The notes under the pieces are model-generated. The model saw only the letters and a program-made list of their open reading frames with translations, was not told where the DNA came from and made no database searches. From the NCBI GenBank assembly GCA_030429735.1, contig JAUIET010000001.1, positions 186,001-250,000 on the forward strand: a stretch of 64,000 nucleotides of DNA, in the 5' to 3' direction. This DNA comes from Gammaproteobacteria bacterium. GTDB taxonomy: Bacteria; Pseudomonadota; Gammaproteobacteria; Pseudomonadales; JAUIET01. Positions 1 through 9,648 of this stretch are shown here, in pieces. Each line of letters starts with the position of its first letter. Positions within the stretch are counted from its first letter, which is position 1. The position numbers and the translations under genes were made by a program.

Positions 1-882
1 GATAACCTGCAACGCACCTGCGCGGCCCTGCAGTCGGCCGGAGTAGACCCCGAGGCCATGGTGCTGGACAAGGCAGCCTTGGCACCGGAAATCAACTCCG
101 ATGCCTACTATGGCGGCCTACTGCAACCTCGCAGTGCGCAGCTGCACGTGGGCAAGTTTGGCATCGGGTTGGCGGAGCGAGCGGCTGCGGCGGGCGCGCG
201 GATCTACGAATCCTCGCCGGCGACACAGCTTGATCGAGAGGCCTCCGGAGAGTGGCGAGTCGCCACACCGCATGGGGAAGTCCAGGCCTCCCAGGTACTG
301 CTGGCCACGGGTGGTGGCGGTCCCGGTCCATTCGGCTGGTTCCGCCGCCGTATCGTGCCAGTGGGCAGTTTCATCGTGGTCACCGAGCCGCTCGGTACCG
401 AGCGGCTCGATGCCCTGCTGCCGGGCCGGCGCTCCTACGTCAATACGCTCAACATCGGCAACTACTTCCGCCGCACGCCCGATGAGCGCCTGTTGTTTGG
501 CGGCCGCGCGCGCTTTGCGGTATCCAATCCCCGCTCCGATGCCAAGAGCGGGGTGGTGCTGCAAAAGACCCTCGCCAACACTTTCCCGGTACTCGCCGAC
601 GCTCGAATCGACTATTGCTGGGGTGGCACCGTGGATATGAGTGCCGACCGCCTGCCGCGGGCGGGCGAACGCAACGGCCTGTTTTATTCCATGGGTTACA
701 GCGGCCACGGCGTACAGATGGCAGTGATGATGGGCCAGGTGATGGCAAAAATGCTGCAGGGCCAGTCCTCCGGCAACCCCTGGGCAGGCCTGCCCTGGCC
801 GGCTGTACCGGGTCATTTCGGCAAACCCTGGTTCCTCCCTATGGTAGGGCTGTATTACCGCATGCTGGACTATCTGCACTAA
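1..882 (+). CDS. FAD-dependent oxidoreductase, DAO family (5' end outside window)
   Basis: The reading frame is open from the first base, so the N-terminal half with the FAD-binding GxGxxG motif lies off the window; 293 residues are visible. The C-terminal half is typical of DAO/glycine-oxidase or gamma-glutamylputrescine-oxidase-like enzymes: the LLATGGGG strand near residue 100, and the closing FAD-contact region GLFYSMGYSGHGVQMAVMMG near 225-245. The family oxidises amino acids or secondary amines to an imine and H2O2 or reduced carrier. It ends 35 bp before the ABC substrate-binding protein and is on the same strand, so it probably shares an operon with the importer and acts on the imported compound. 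The substrate is unknown. Confidence 0.85.
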   Translation, partial: DNLQRTCAALQSAGVDPEAMVLDKAALAPEINSDAYYGGLLQPRSAQLHVGKFGIGLAERAAAAGARIYESSPATQLDREASGEWRVATPHGEVQASQVLLATGGGGPGPFGWFRRRIVPVGSFIVVTEPLGTERLDALLPGRRSYVNTLNIGNYFRRTPDERLLFGGRARFAVSNPRSDAKSGVVLQKTLANTFPVLADARIDYCWGGTVDMSADRLPRAGERNGLFYSMGYSGHGVQMAVMMGQVMAKMLQGQSSGNPWAGLPWPAVPGHFGKPWFLPMVGLYYRMLDYLH

Positions 883-917
883 ACCCAAACCCTGGACGGG
901 CCGAGAACAGAAACGCT

Positions 918-2498
918 ATGAGTCGAGACACCGCAGAATTCTCCCGTCGCCAGATGCTCCGTGGCCTGGCCGGCCTGGGACTGACCGCAAGCGCCGGCAG
1001 CTCGTTGTTATTGCCCGGCTACCTGCACGCTGAACAGACGCCCGAGGAAATCCCGCAGCCACGCTACGGCGGTCGCATTCGAGTGGCCACCATGAGCTCA
1101 TCCACGGCAGACACCATGGATCCGGCAGCCGGTAGTCTGTCCACGGACTACGTTCGCCATTACATGGTCTACAACGGGCTAACCCAGTACGATGAAGCAC
1201 TCAGGGGGCAACTCTCCCTGGCTGAGTCAATGGAAACGGACGATCAGAAAACGTGGCATGTGACCCTTCGCCAGGGCATTCAGTTCCACGACGGTAAACC
1301 GCTGCAGCCGGAAGATGTGGTGTACTCCCTGATGCGCCACCACGACCCGGCCACCGGCTCACGGGTCAAGCCCATCGCCGACCAGTTTGAAAGCGTGACG
1401 GTAACAGGACCGCGAAAGGTCCGTATCAACCTCACCAGCCCCAACGCCGATCTGCCGGAGATTCTGGCTGACTCCCACTTCCTAATCGTTCAGGATGGCA
1501 CCAGCGATTTTCGCAATGCCGCGGGCACTGGCCCCTACAAAATCGCCGAGTTCCGCCCCGGTGTGCGCACCATTGGCAAGCGCAACGAGAACTACTGGAA
1601 ACCCGGTAAACCCTATCTCGACGAAATAGAATTAGTGGGCATTCCGGATAAGACCGCCCGGGTGAACGCACTGTTATCCGGCGACGTCCAGCTGGTCAAC
1701 GCGATTGATCCGCGCTCCACCCGGCGGGTCGAACAGGCAAAGGGATTCTCCGTCATGGAGACACCCTCCAGCCTGTATACCAGTCTGGTCATTCGCCAGG
1801 ACGTGCCGCCCACCAACAGCCGCGACCTGACCCTGGCCATCAAATACCTGCTGGATCGACCTACCATCAAACGGGCACTGTTTCGCGGTTACGCGACCAT
1901 CGCCAATGATCACCCGGTGCATCCCAGCCACCCCTTTTACGCCGCGGACCTGCCGCAACGGGAGCACGATCCTGATCGCGCCAGCTACCATCTCAGGAAG
2001 GGCGGTTTAGAAGGCCTGCGTCTGCCTGCCTATGCCTCACCCGCTGCCACCGGTTCGGTGGACATGGCAACGTTGTTGCAGTTGTCAGCGATACCGGCGG
2101 GGCTCAATCTGGGGGTGAACCGCGTGCCCTCCGACGGGTACTGGTCCAATCACTGGGGCAAGCACCCGCTGTCCTTTGGCAACATCAACCCACGGCCCAC
2201 GCTGGACATGCTATTCAGCCTGTTCTTCAAATCCGATGCCGACTGGAATTCCAGTCGCTGGAACAACCCGAAGTTCGATCAGTTGCTGGCAGCGGCCCGC
2301 TCCGAGGGCGACCAGGCCAGACGCAAGCAGATGTATGTCGATATGCAGGAACTAGTAAGCAACGAATGTGGCATCGGTATCCCGGTATTCATGAGCCTGA
2401 TCGACGGCTACGACAGCCGGTTACGCGGTCTGTCTCCCATTCCCATTGGCGGCATGATGGGCTATTCCTTCGCCGAACATGTGTGGATGGCGGCATGA
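918..2498 (+). CDS. ABC transporter periplasmic substrate-binding protein, family 5 (peptide/opine type)
   Basis: 526 residues; the start at 918 is chosen because it gives an immediate twin-arginine signal (SRRQML at residues 9-14, then a hydrophobic stretch ending near the end of GYLHA). The open frame extends upstream but overlaps the preceding gene. The mature part has the SBP_bac_5 pattern: W-x-V-T-L-R-x-G-I-x-F-H-D-G-x-P followed by EDVVYSL near residues 110-135, and the GTGPYK motif near 200. It delivers a ligand to the two permeases that follow. Tat export implies folding before secretion, as in some other family 5 proteins. The ligand cannot be read from sequence; the neighbourhood points to an amino-acid derivative or small peptide. 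Confidence 0.9.
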   Translation: MSRDTAEFSRRQMLRGLAGLGLTASAGSSLLLPGYLHAEQTPEEIPQPRYGGRIRVATMSSSTADTMDPAAGSLSTDYVRHYMVYNGLTQYDEALRGQLSLAESMETDDQKTWHVTLRQGIQFHDGKPLQPEDVVYSLMRHHDPATGSRVKPIADQFESVTVTGPRKVRINLTSPNADLPEILADSHFLIVQDGTSDFRNAAGTGPYKIAEFRPGVRTIGKRNENYWKPGKPYLDEIELVGIPDKTARVNALLSGDVQLVNAIDPRSTRRVEQAKGFSVMETPSSLYTSLVIRQDVPPTNSRDLTLAIKYLLDRPTIKRALFRGYATIANDHPVHPSHPFYAADLPQREHDPDRASYHLRKGGLEGLRLPAYASPAATGSVDMATLLQLSAIPAGLNLGVNRVPSDGYWSNHWGKHPLSFGNINPRPTLDMLFSLFFKSDADWNSSRWNNPKFDQLLAAARSEGDQARRKQMYVDMQELVSNECGIGIPVFMSLIDGYDSRLRGLSPIPIGGMMGYSFAEHVWMAA

Positions 2499-2544
2499 GG
2501 GTCCTCGATACACAAGCCGCCATTCCGTTGCAAAAGGTGACGCT

Positions 2545-3495
2545 ATGAATACGATTGTTACTTTGCTGCTGCGGCGCCTGGGTATTTCGCTGGTAACCCT
2601 GCTACTGGTATCAGCAGTAGTGTTCCTGATCACCAACCTGCTACCCGGCGACCCCGCTCAGGAAATGCTGGGCCAGGCAGCCACGCCCGAAGTGGTAGAA
2701 GCGCTACGGGAGAAGCTGGGACTAAACCAGCCGGCTCATATTCGCTACCTAAACTGGCTCGGCTCGCTGCTGAGCGGTAGCCCCGGCGTATCACTGGCCA
2801 ACAACATGCCGGTTGCGGAATTGGTGGCGGACCGCCTGCCCCGCTCCCTGATGCTGGCAGGCACTACCACCGTTGTCGCAGTCCCCTTCGCGCTATTCGT
2901 GGGCATCGTTGCTGCCATGTACCACGGCAGGAGAGCAGACAGCATCATTAGCACCGCGGTCATGTTCGTGGTCGCCGTACCGGAATTTCTGGTGGCTACC
3001 GTTGCGGTGCTGATATTCGCGGTTGAATTGGGCTGGCTGTCGGCGGTGTCCTATGCCCCCCAGGACCCTACTCTGGGGCAGTTCCTGGCAACCTATGCTC
3101 TGCCGGTGTTGACGCTGTCGCTGGTACTAGTCGGGCAGATGGCACGCATGACCCGCGCGGCACTGATTGAGCAGCTACAGCAACCCTATATCGAGATGGC
3201 CGTGCTCAAGGGCGCGAGCCCCGCACGCGTAGTGCTGCGCCACGCCCTGCCAAATGCGGTCGGTCCGATTGCCAACGCAGTCGCGCTGAGCCTGTCCTAC
3301 CTGATGGGCGGCGTGGTCATCATAGAAGTGATTTTCAACTACCCGGGGATTGCCAGCCTGATGGTTGACTCGGTTACCAACCGGGACTTCCCTCTCCTGC
3401 AGGCCTGCGCGATGCTGTTCTGCACAGGCTACCTGATTCTGGTGCTGATGGCGGATACCGCTGCCATTCTCTCCAATCCCAAACTCCGCAAGTGA
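2545..3495 (+). CDS. ABC transporter permease, DppB-like
   Basis: 316 residues from ATG at 2545, preceded by an AAAGGTGA ribosome site; upstream in-frame codons lack membrane-protein character. The N-terminus is a classical DppB/NikB start: a hydrophobic first helix, the NLLPGDPA motif, then helices. The EAA loop is visible as YIEMAVLKGASPARVVLRHA near residues 210-230, the contact point for the ATPase. It is an inner-membrane subunit of the importer, lying between the binding protein and the second permease (7-bp gap). Confidence 0.93.
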   Translation: MNTIVTLLLRRLGISLVTLLLVSAVVFLITNLLPGDPAQEMLGQAATPEVVEALREKLGLNQPAHIRYLNWLGSLLSGSPGVSLANNMPVAELVADRLPRSLMLAGTTTVVAVPFALFVGIVAAMYHGRRADSIISTAVMFVVAVPEFLVATVAVLIFAVELGWLSAVSYAPQDPTLGQFLATYALPVLTLSLVLVGQMARMTRAALIEQLQQPYIEMAVLKGASPARVVLRHALPNAVGPIANAVALSLSYLMGGVVIIEVIFNYPGIASLMVDSVTNRDFPLLQACAMLFCTGYLILVLMADTAAILSNPKLRK

Positions 3496-3502
3496 GGCTC
3501 CC

Positions 3503-4309
3503 GTGAACAAACTCTATACACGTTTGGGTATCGCCGGTTCAGTCGGTTTGTCGCTGGCTGGTCTGTGGCTGCTGATCAGCCTGTTCGGCCCCGTCCTGGC
3601 ACCCCATGGGCCGGGCGAAATCGTGGACTATGAAGTGTTCCTGCCGATGAGCGCGGAACACCCCTTGGGCACGGATTATCTCGGCCGCAGCGTAATCAGC
3701 CGCATCATGGACGGCGCGCGTTTTACCGTGGGTATCGCTTTTGCCGCCGCACTGCTGGCCGCGTTGATGGGTACCGGACTGGGCCTATTCTCCGCGGTAA
3801 GCGGTAAAGCGGTGGACGAAAGCATCAGCAGACTGATGGATGCACTGCTGTCCATTCCCAACAAAATCTTTGCCCTAGTGATGATCGCTGCCTTCGGTTC
3901 ATCGGTCCCCCTACTGTTGCTCATCACGGGTATCACTTACACCCCCGGCGTTTACCGTATCGCCCGGGCCCTGGCAGTAAACATCAACCAGATGGATTAC
4001 ATCCAGGTGGCACGTGCTCGGGGCGAGGGGCGCGCCTACCTCGCCCTGTCCGAGGTACTCCCCAACATGATCCACCCGATGCTGACCGACTTTGGCCTGC
4101 GGTTTGTCTATGTGGTACTGCTGCTCAGCAGCCTGAGTTTCCTCGGGCTGGGGGTACAACCGCCTAATGCCGACCTGGGCTCACTGGTGCGTGAGAACAT
4201 GTCAGGGTTATGGGAAGGCGCGCCGGCCATCATGGCCCCGGCGGCGGCTATCGCCAGTCTGACCATCGGCGTCAACCTGTTTATCGACAGCCTGCGCGGC
4301 CGAGACTGA
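3503..4309 (+). CDS. ABC transporter permease, DppC-like
   Basis: 268 residues from GTG at 3503, with a GAGGCTC ribosome site just upstream. The HPLGTDYLGRSVISRIMDGAR segment near residues 50-70 is the DppC/OppC hallmark, and the EAA loop DYIQVARARGEGRAYLALSE lies near 160-180. It is the second inner-membrane channel subunit. The gene follows the first permease by 7 bp and precedes the ATPase by 18 bp. It is short for the family because the usual cytoplasmic N-terminal extension is small. Confidence 0.93.
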   Translation: MNKLYTRLGIAGSVGLSLAGLWLLISLFGPVLAPHGPGEIVDYEVFLPMSAEHPLGTDYLGRSVISRIMDGARFTVGIAFAAALLAALMGTGLGLFSAVSGKAVDESISRLMDALLSIPNKIFALVMIAAFGSSVPLLLLITGITYTPGVYRIARALAVNINQMDYIQVARARGEGRAYLALSEVLPNMIHPMLTDFGLRFVYVVLLLSSLSFLGLGVQPPNADLGSLVRENMSGLWEGAPAIMAPAAAIASLTIGVNLFIDSLRGRD

Positions 4310-4327
4310 CTGTCGGGGAGTAATAAC

Positions 4328-6157
4328 GTGAGTGATCTGGTTCAGGTAGACAAGTTGAGGGTGGTAGCCCGCGCCGAGGAGGGTGCCGAAATAACCATCG
4401 TCAAGGATGTCAGTTTCTCGATCCCGCGAGGCGAAGTATTGGCACTGATCGGCGAATCCGGCTCCGGAAAGACCACCATCGCGCTGGCGTTGATGGGCTA
4501 CGCCCGCAGGGGTTGCCACATCGAGGGCGGTCTTATTCGCGTCGGCGACACCGATGTCACTGCATTGAAACGGAAGGAATTACGCTCGCTGCGCGGGCGG
4601 CGGGTGTCCTATGTAGCCCAGAGTGCCGCCTCGGGCTTCGACCCTGCCATGAAGATCATGGACCAGATTCTGGAAACCACCCGAATCCACAAGACCCTGC
4701 CGCGCCAGGAGGCCGAGGCAAAAGCGGTGGACCTGTTTCGCGCGCTGGCCCTGCCGGAGCCGGAATCTATCGGCTCACGCTATCCCCACCAGGTGTCAGG
4801 GGGTCAGTTGCAGCGGCTGATGGCGGCCATGGCCCTGATCACCGATCCCGAACTGGTGATTTTCGACGAGCCGACCACGGCGCTCGACGTTACCACCCAG
4901 ATCGATGTCCTGCGCGCCTTCAAGCATGTTGTCGCCGAGCGTGGCATTACCGCCGTCTACGTATCGCACGACCTTGCGGTAGTGGCGCAGATGGCTGACC
5001 AGGTGGTAGTGCTCAATCAAGGCGAAGTCCGAGAGTCGGGACGCACCGGGCAAATAATCAAGGCCCCTACAGATGACTACACGCGGCAGCTACTGGCAGC
5101 GGCCAGGCCGGCCCTGCGAAGCGCGACGGTGGAGCTGGAGGCTGACGTGCCGGTGCTCGCAGTCGAAGGCGTCAGCGCCGGTTACGGCAAGATCGGCCGC
5201 GACGGCAGGCCGGCGATCCCCATCCTGGAGGATATTAGCCTGGCCATCCCGCGCGGCACCACGCTGGGCGTGATCGGCGAGTCTGGCTCCGGCAAGTCCA
5301 CCCTGGCCCGGGCCATCGCCGGCCTTATACCTCCTACGGCCGGGACGCTAAAGCTGGCCGGAGAAACCCTGCCCAACGACATGTCCCAGCGCACCCGGGA
5401 CCAGTTTCGCAGAGTCCAGATTGTTTTCCAGAACGCCGACACCGCGCTCAATCCCTCCCACTCAGTTGAGCGCATTCTGGCCCGCCCGCTGGCCTTTTAC
5501 CACGGCCTGCAGGAGCAGGGCCGAAAACAACGCGTCCGCGAATTACTGGATCTGGTGCGCCTGCCCGCGACCATTGCCGAGCAACCTTGCTCCCGTCTGT
5601 CCGGTGGGCAGAAACAGCGTATCAACCTGGCCCGAGCGCTGGCAGCCGAGCCCGACCTGATTCTCTGCGACGAGGTGACCTCGGCCCTTGATACGGTAGT
5701 GGCCACCGCCATTCTCGACCTGTTGACCGAACTTCGCCGTGAGCTAAAGGTATCCTACATGTTCATCAGCCACGACATCTCCACGGTGCGAGCCGTGTGC
5801 GACGACGTCCTGGTTCTCTATGCTGGTCGCAAGGTAGAACAGGGTGGTCGCGAGCATTTCGCAGCGCCACCCTTCCACCCGTACACCGACCTGCTGATCA
5901 ACTCGGTGCCGGAGCTTGAGCAGGGATGGCTGGAGAGCGCCGCCCAATCGCGCAAGCTGGCACCCGTAAATGCGCGCGGCGAGGGACTGTGCCCCTTCCT
6001 CGAACGTTGCCCGGTGCGTATCGAAGGCAAGTGCAGCACAGAGCCGCCACCCTGGCGCCAGTTAGCACTCGGTAACGCGGTGCTATGTCACCATACCGAA
6101 GCCGACTTGCACGGCACTGCATCCTTGAATACCGCGCGCGCCAACGCCAGCTACTGA
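4328..6157 (+). CDS. fused double ATPase of a peptide/opine ABC importer (DppD-DppF type)
   Basis: 609 residues from GTG at 4328, with a GGGGAGT ribosome site. Two complete nucleotide-binding domains lie in one chain. The first has Walker A GESGSGKTT near residue 45, signature SGGQLQR near 158 and Walker B LVIFDEPTTALD near 178. The second has GESGSGKST near 316, SGGQKQR near 425 and LILCDEVTSALD near 445. A C-terminal oligopeptide-transporter tail carries Cys residues (LCPFLERCPVR, then KCS). It energises uptake through the two permeases. Fusion of the usually separate D and F subunits is known in this family. It is followed by the lyase gene after 19 bp. Confidence 0.93.
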   Translation: MSDLVQVDKLRVVARAEEGAEITIVKDVSFSIPRGEVLALIGESGSGKTTIALALMGYARRGCHIEGGLIRVGDTDVTALKRKELRSLRGRRVSYVAQSAASGFDPAMKIMDQILETTRIHKTLPRQEAEAKAVDLFRALALPEPESIGSRYPHQVSGGQLQRLMAAMALITDPELVIFDEPTTALDVTTQIDVLRAFKHVVAERGITAVYVSHDLAVVAQMADQVVVLNQGEVRESGRTGQIIKAPTDDYTRQLLAAARPALRSATVELEADVPVLAVEGVSAGYGKIGRDGRPAIPILEDISLAIPRGTTLGVIGESGSGKSTLARAIAGLIPPTAGTLKLAGETLPNDMSQRTRDQFRRVQIVFQNADTALNPSHSVERILARPLAFYHGLQEQGRKQRVRELLDLVRLPATIAEQPCSRLSGGQKQRINLARALAAEPDLILCDEVTSALDTVVATAILDLLTELRRELKVSYMFISHDISTVRAVCDDVLVLYAGRKVEQGGREHFAAPPFHPYTDLLINSVPELEQGWLESAAQSRKLAPVNARGEGLCPFLERCPVRIEGKCSTEPPPWRQLALGNAVLCHHTEADLHGTASLNTARANASY

Positions 6158-6176
6158 ATCGAAAGGACTGTCTATA

Positions 6177-7661
6177 GTGGAACACCTCTCAGGTCCAGTC
6201 TCCCGGGTGAGCACCGGCGCGGATAATCCGGACAGTGCGAGTCTCTGTCACCAGCGGGTGGAAACAGACCTGCTTGGCTCACGACCGATTCCCGATGCCG
6301 CCTACTATGGAATTCACACCCTGCGGGCGCTCGAAAACTTCCCAATCAGTGGGGTTACGGTGGGGGCATTTCCCGATCTGGTGTGGGCACTGGCATCGAT
6401 CAAGGAAGCCGCGGCCTTAACCAATTGTGAACTGGGCCTCCTGGATCCAGAACGGACGTCAGCGATTGTAGAGGCTTGTAACCTGCTGCGGGATGGTCAC
6501 CATCAGGAACAGTTCGTCGTGGACATGATTCAAGGCGGGGCGGGCACCTCCACCAATATGAATGCCAATGAGGTAATCGCCAACACGGGGCTGGAGTTGA
6601 TGGGATGTAAGAAAGGCGACTACGCAACCCTGAGCCCAAACGAACACGTCAACCTGGGCCAGAGCACCAACGATGTCTACCCCACCGCGCTCAAGATAGC
6701 GGCTTGCCTGAGCACACAGCGCCTTCTGGCTGCGATGGAAACACTGCAGTTGGAGTTCATTGCCAAGGCGGAAACGTTCTCTGACGTTTTGAAAATGGGC
6801 CGCACTCAACTGCAAGATGCCGTGCCCATGACACTGGGGCAGGAGTTTGGTGCCTTTGCCCATATGCTGGTGGAGGATATCGAACGTCTCAGGGAAGCCG
6901 AAGCGTTGCTACTGGAGATAAACCTCGGTGGAACGGCGATCGGCACCGGTGTTAATGCACACCCGGAGTACGCTGCACGCATCAGCCGGCACCTGTCTAA
7001 AATCGTCGGCAAACCACTTACCACAGCTCCCAACCTGGTGGAGGCAACCCAGGATTGCGGTGTTTTTGTGCAGCTCTCCAGCGTACTCAAACGCTGCGCG
7101 ATCAAACTATCGAAATCCTGCAACGATTTGCGACTATTATCCAGCGGTCCCCGCGCGGGCCTGAATGAAATCACACTACCACCGGTTCAGGCGGGATCCA
7201 GTATCATGCCTGGCAAGGTCAACCCGGTCATTCCGGAAGTCGTTAACCAGGTGGCTTATGAGGTGATCGGTAACGATGTCACTATCAGCTTTGCCGCTGA
7301 GTCCGGTCAACTGCAGCTCAATGCCTTCGAACCGATCATCGCATTCAGCCTTTTCAAAAGCATCAAGCACCTGACTAACGCCATCGAGGTACTGGCACGA
7401 CGCTGCGTGCCCGGGATATCCGCCAATCGTGATGTCATGCTTGAGCGTGTGCACAACTCCATTGGCTTGATTACAGTCCTGAGTCCCTACCTTGGCTATG
7501 CCGAAGCGTCCAATATTGCCAGGATCGCTCTACACGAGAACCGTCGAGTCACCGAGCTGGTTCTGGAAAGGGGACTGATCTCCAGTGCTCAGCTGAACGA
7601 ACTTATGGCGACAGCCACTTCACTTGGCAATCCAGATCTGTTGATGACGGAGCCTCTGTAA
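6177..7661 (+). CDS. aspA: aspartate ammonia-lyase family protein (aspartase/fumarase superfamily)
   Basis: 494 residues from GTG at 6177, slightly longer at the N-terminus than E. coli aspartase. Family motifs: DMIQGGAGTSTNMNANEV near 118-136, the NLGQSTNDVYPTALK block near 160-175, and the catalytic SS-loop signature GSSIMPGKVNPVIPE near 340. Aspartase converts L-aspartate to fumarate and ammonia; relatives act on N-substituted aspartates or argininosuccinate. It is the last gene of the oxidase/ABC operon. This suggests the pathway yields aspartate, or that this paralogue cleaves an imported aspartate derivative. The name rests on overall similarity; substrate specificity is not proven. Confidence 0.85.
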   Translation: MEHLSGPVSRVSTGADNPDSASLCHQRVETDLLGSRPIPDAAYYGIHTLRALENFPISGVTVGAFPDLVWALASIKEAAALTNCELGLLDPERTSAIVEACNLLRDGHHQEQFVVDMIQGGAGTSTNMNANEVIANTGLELMGCKKGDYATLSPNEHVNLGQSTNDVYPTALKIAACLSTQRLLAAMETLQLEFIAKAETFSDVLKMGRTQLQDAVPMTLGQEFGAFAHMLVEDIERLREAEALLLEINLGGTAIGTGVNAHPEYAARISRHLSKIVGKPLTTAPNLVEATQDCGVFVQLSSVLKRCAIKLSKSCNDLRLLSSGPRAGLNEITLPPVQAGSSIMPGKVNPVIPEVVNQVAYEVIGNDVTISFAAESGQLQLNAFEPIIAFSLFKSIKHLTNAIEVLARRCVPGISANRDVMLERVHNSIGLITVLSPYLGYAEASNIARIALHENRRVTELVLERGLISSAQLNELMATATSLGNPDLLMTEPL

Positions 7662-7677
7662 CTGCCCCCCGACCCTG

Positions 7678-8031
7678 TTAACCTACGGTGACATAGATTT
7701 TCTTCACCGTTTCAATGGTATGCCAGTTCCCGGTGTAGCCGGGTTTCATGATAAAGCTGTCGCCAGCTCGGTAGATGATGGGTTCACCCCCGTCCGGCGT
7801 CAGTTCGATGACTCCTTCAAGGATGAAGCAAATCTCGCAGGTCTTGCCCTTGATGGAGCGGGTGACCCCTGGGGTTGCTTGCCAGATCCCGGTTCTGACC
7901 TCGCCATTGCGTGCCGACTCGCCCACCCAGGTTTTGAATTCGGGGCTACCCTCTACCAGTCTGTCCGGATCTGGGAGAGATTTGGCAGGGGCTGAAGCGG
8001 GGTTTTGTTCTATGGTCTTTAACAACGACAT
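7678..8031 (-). CDS. cupin-domain protein (DUF861/COG3450-like)
   Basis: 117 residues, a single small beta-barrel. The barrel core contains CEICFILEGVIELTPDGGEP near 65-85, followed by YRAGDSFIMKPGYTGNWHTIE. This matches the EutQ-like/DUF861 cupins, where such a pattern ends in a Trp-x-x-x-E segment. The function is unknown; relatives occur beside amine and ureide catabolic genes and are thought to bind metal or a small metabolite. It is the last gene of the minus-strand operon, 102 bp after the aldehyde dehydrogenase, and converges on the lyase gene with only 16 bp between stops. Confidence 0.8.
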   Translation of the reverse strand: MSLLKTIEQNPASAPAKSLPDPDRLVEGSPEFKTWVGESARNGEVRTGIWQATPGVTRSIKGKTCEICFILEGVIELTPDGGEPIIYRAGDSFIMKPGYTGNWHTIETVKKIYVTVG

Positions 8032-8133
8032 GGTTTTACTCTTCTACAAGGTGAAAAATATGCCGCGGCAACCGGCCGCAACAAGGGATTGATAGCGTGG
8101 CAGAACCAGCGAATTGATGCAGGGCAATGGCGC

Positions 8134-9609
8134 TCATTCGGCGAAATCGATCAGCACGCTTTTGTGGCGCAGATTGGCCTCCACGGCCTGCCGCCCGAGG
8201 TCCTTGCCGATACCGGAGCTGTTGAATCCGCCGGTGGGGATGATGTAATCCGCGGTGCGACCATAACGGTTAACCCATATCGTTCCCGCCTTGATCTGCC
8301 GCACAGCGCGCAGGGCACGGCTGACATCGCCGGTATGGACGCCCGCCGCGAGACCGTATCTCTCGTGCCCGGCGAGCGCGAAGCCCTCTTCCTCTTCATC
8401 AAAGCTCTGTACCGAAAGTACCGGGCCAAAGAGCTCCTCGCGTACTACCTCCATATCGGAAGATACGCCAGTGATAATGGTCGGTTCATAGTAGGTACCG
8501 ACCGTCGAATCCAGCGGCTTTCCACCTATTAACGCCTGGGGGCCGCTCTCCAGTGTGCGCTTTACGGCCTGATCAATACCGTGCAGCTGCGCCTGCGAGA
8601 TGATCGGGCCGTAGTTTGTCGCCTCTGACCATGTCGGACCGGGTTTTACTGCCCGTGCCAATTGCGAGATCTTGTCCAGCAGAGCCTCTTCAACCGCGCG
8701 CTGGACGATCAAGCGCGAGCCGGCCACGCATACCTGTCCGGCGTTGTTCAAAATCCCGTTGGCCACTGCGGCCGCGACCCGGTCCAGGTTCTCCACATCC
8801 GCAAACACCAGCTGCGGACTCTTGCCGCCAAGCTCCAGAGTAACTGGCTTGATCCCGCTTTCGGCACTGGCGGTCATAATGGCGGCGCCGGTTTGCGTGG
8901 AGCCGGTAAACGAGATTTTTCCCACCCCAGGATGTCGGCACAGGGCGTCACCGGTAACCGGCCCGTTGCCCTGAACAATATTGAAAATGCCCGGCGGCAT
9001 GCCTGCCTCGATCGCCAACCGGGCGAGCCGCAGCACCGTGAAGGGTGTCAGCTCCGAGGGTTTCAGCACCACCGCGTTGCCGGCAGCCAGGGGCGGACCA
9101 ACTTTAGTGATGGCCTGGGTGATGGGAAAATTCCAGGGAGAGATGGCCACAACAACGCCGTAAGGCTCGGTCACGACCATGCCCAGATGGTCACTGCGTG
9201 TCGCCGCTACATCGCCACCGAGCTTGTCCGCCCACTCGGCGAAGAAACGAATACAGTCTACTGAATAGGGAATGTCGATATCGAATACGCCGCGGACATG
9301 ACGGGTGGAGCCCAGCGCTTCCAACTGGGCCAGTTCCCGCCGGTCCCGTTCGATCAACTCGGCCCAGCGCCGCAAAATGGCTGCCCGGGCCCGCGGCGCG
9401 GCCGTGGCCCACTCGGATGTTTCAAATGCATGGCGGGCGTTCATCACGGCGCGATCTACCGTGTCGGCGCTGCCGATTGGCAGATCGGCATAGACCATAC
9501 TATCCGACGGTCGGCACACCGGTAGTTGGTCACCAGGTTCAAGTACCGTCTCCCCGTCGATGAAATGACCCTGAGGAACACTGATGTCTTCGGGATTGAA
9601 ATCGAGCAT
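8134..9609 (-). CDS. NAD(P)-dependent aldehyde dehydrogenase
   Basis: 491 residues, the usual ALDH length. The Rossmann part has WNFPITQAITKVGPPLAAGN near 160, the catalytic Glu region is VTLELGGKSPQLVFAD near 260-275, and the catalytic Cys is in NAGQVCVAGSRL near 300. It oxidises an aldehyde to an acid. The gene lies 39 bp after the FAD subunit of the heterotrimeric dehydrogenase, so it probably oxidises the aldehyde released by that enzyme. It resembles gamma-aminobutyraldehyde/betaine-aldehyde-type ALDHs, but the substrate is not determinable from sequence. Confidence 0.92.
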   Translation of the reverse strand: MLDFNPEDISVPQGHFIDGETVLEPGDQLPVCRPSDSMVYADLPIGSADTVDRAVMNARHAFETSEWATAAPRARAAILRRWAELIERDRRELAQLEALGSTRHVRGVFDIDIPYSVDCIRFFAEWADKLGGDVAATRSDHLGMVVTEPYGVVVAISPWNFPITQAITKVGPPLAAGNAVVLKPSELTPFTVLRLARLAIEAGMPPGIFNIVQGNGPVTGDALCRHPGVGKISFTGSTQTGAAIMTASAESGIKPVTLELGGKSPQLVFADVENLDRVAAAVANGILNNAGQVCVAGSRLIVQRAVEEALLDKISQLARAVKPGPTWSEATNYGPIISQAQLHGIDQAVKRTLESGPQALIGGKPLDSTVGTYYEPTIITGVSSDMEVVREELFGPVLSVQSFDEEEEGFALAGHERYGLAAGVHTGDVSRALRAVRQIKAGTIWVNRYGRTADYIIPTGGFNSSGIGKDLGRQAVEANLRHKSVLIDFAE

Positions 9610-9648
9610 GCTTAACCTCGAGTATAAAGCGTGTCTAAGGCAGTATGG

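Noticed and set aside
615-917. Longer upstream start for the ABC binding protein
   Set aside because: The extension lies over the oxidase gene in another frame and would bury the twin-arginine signal peptide.
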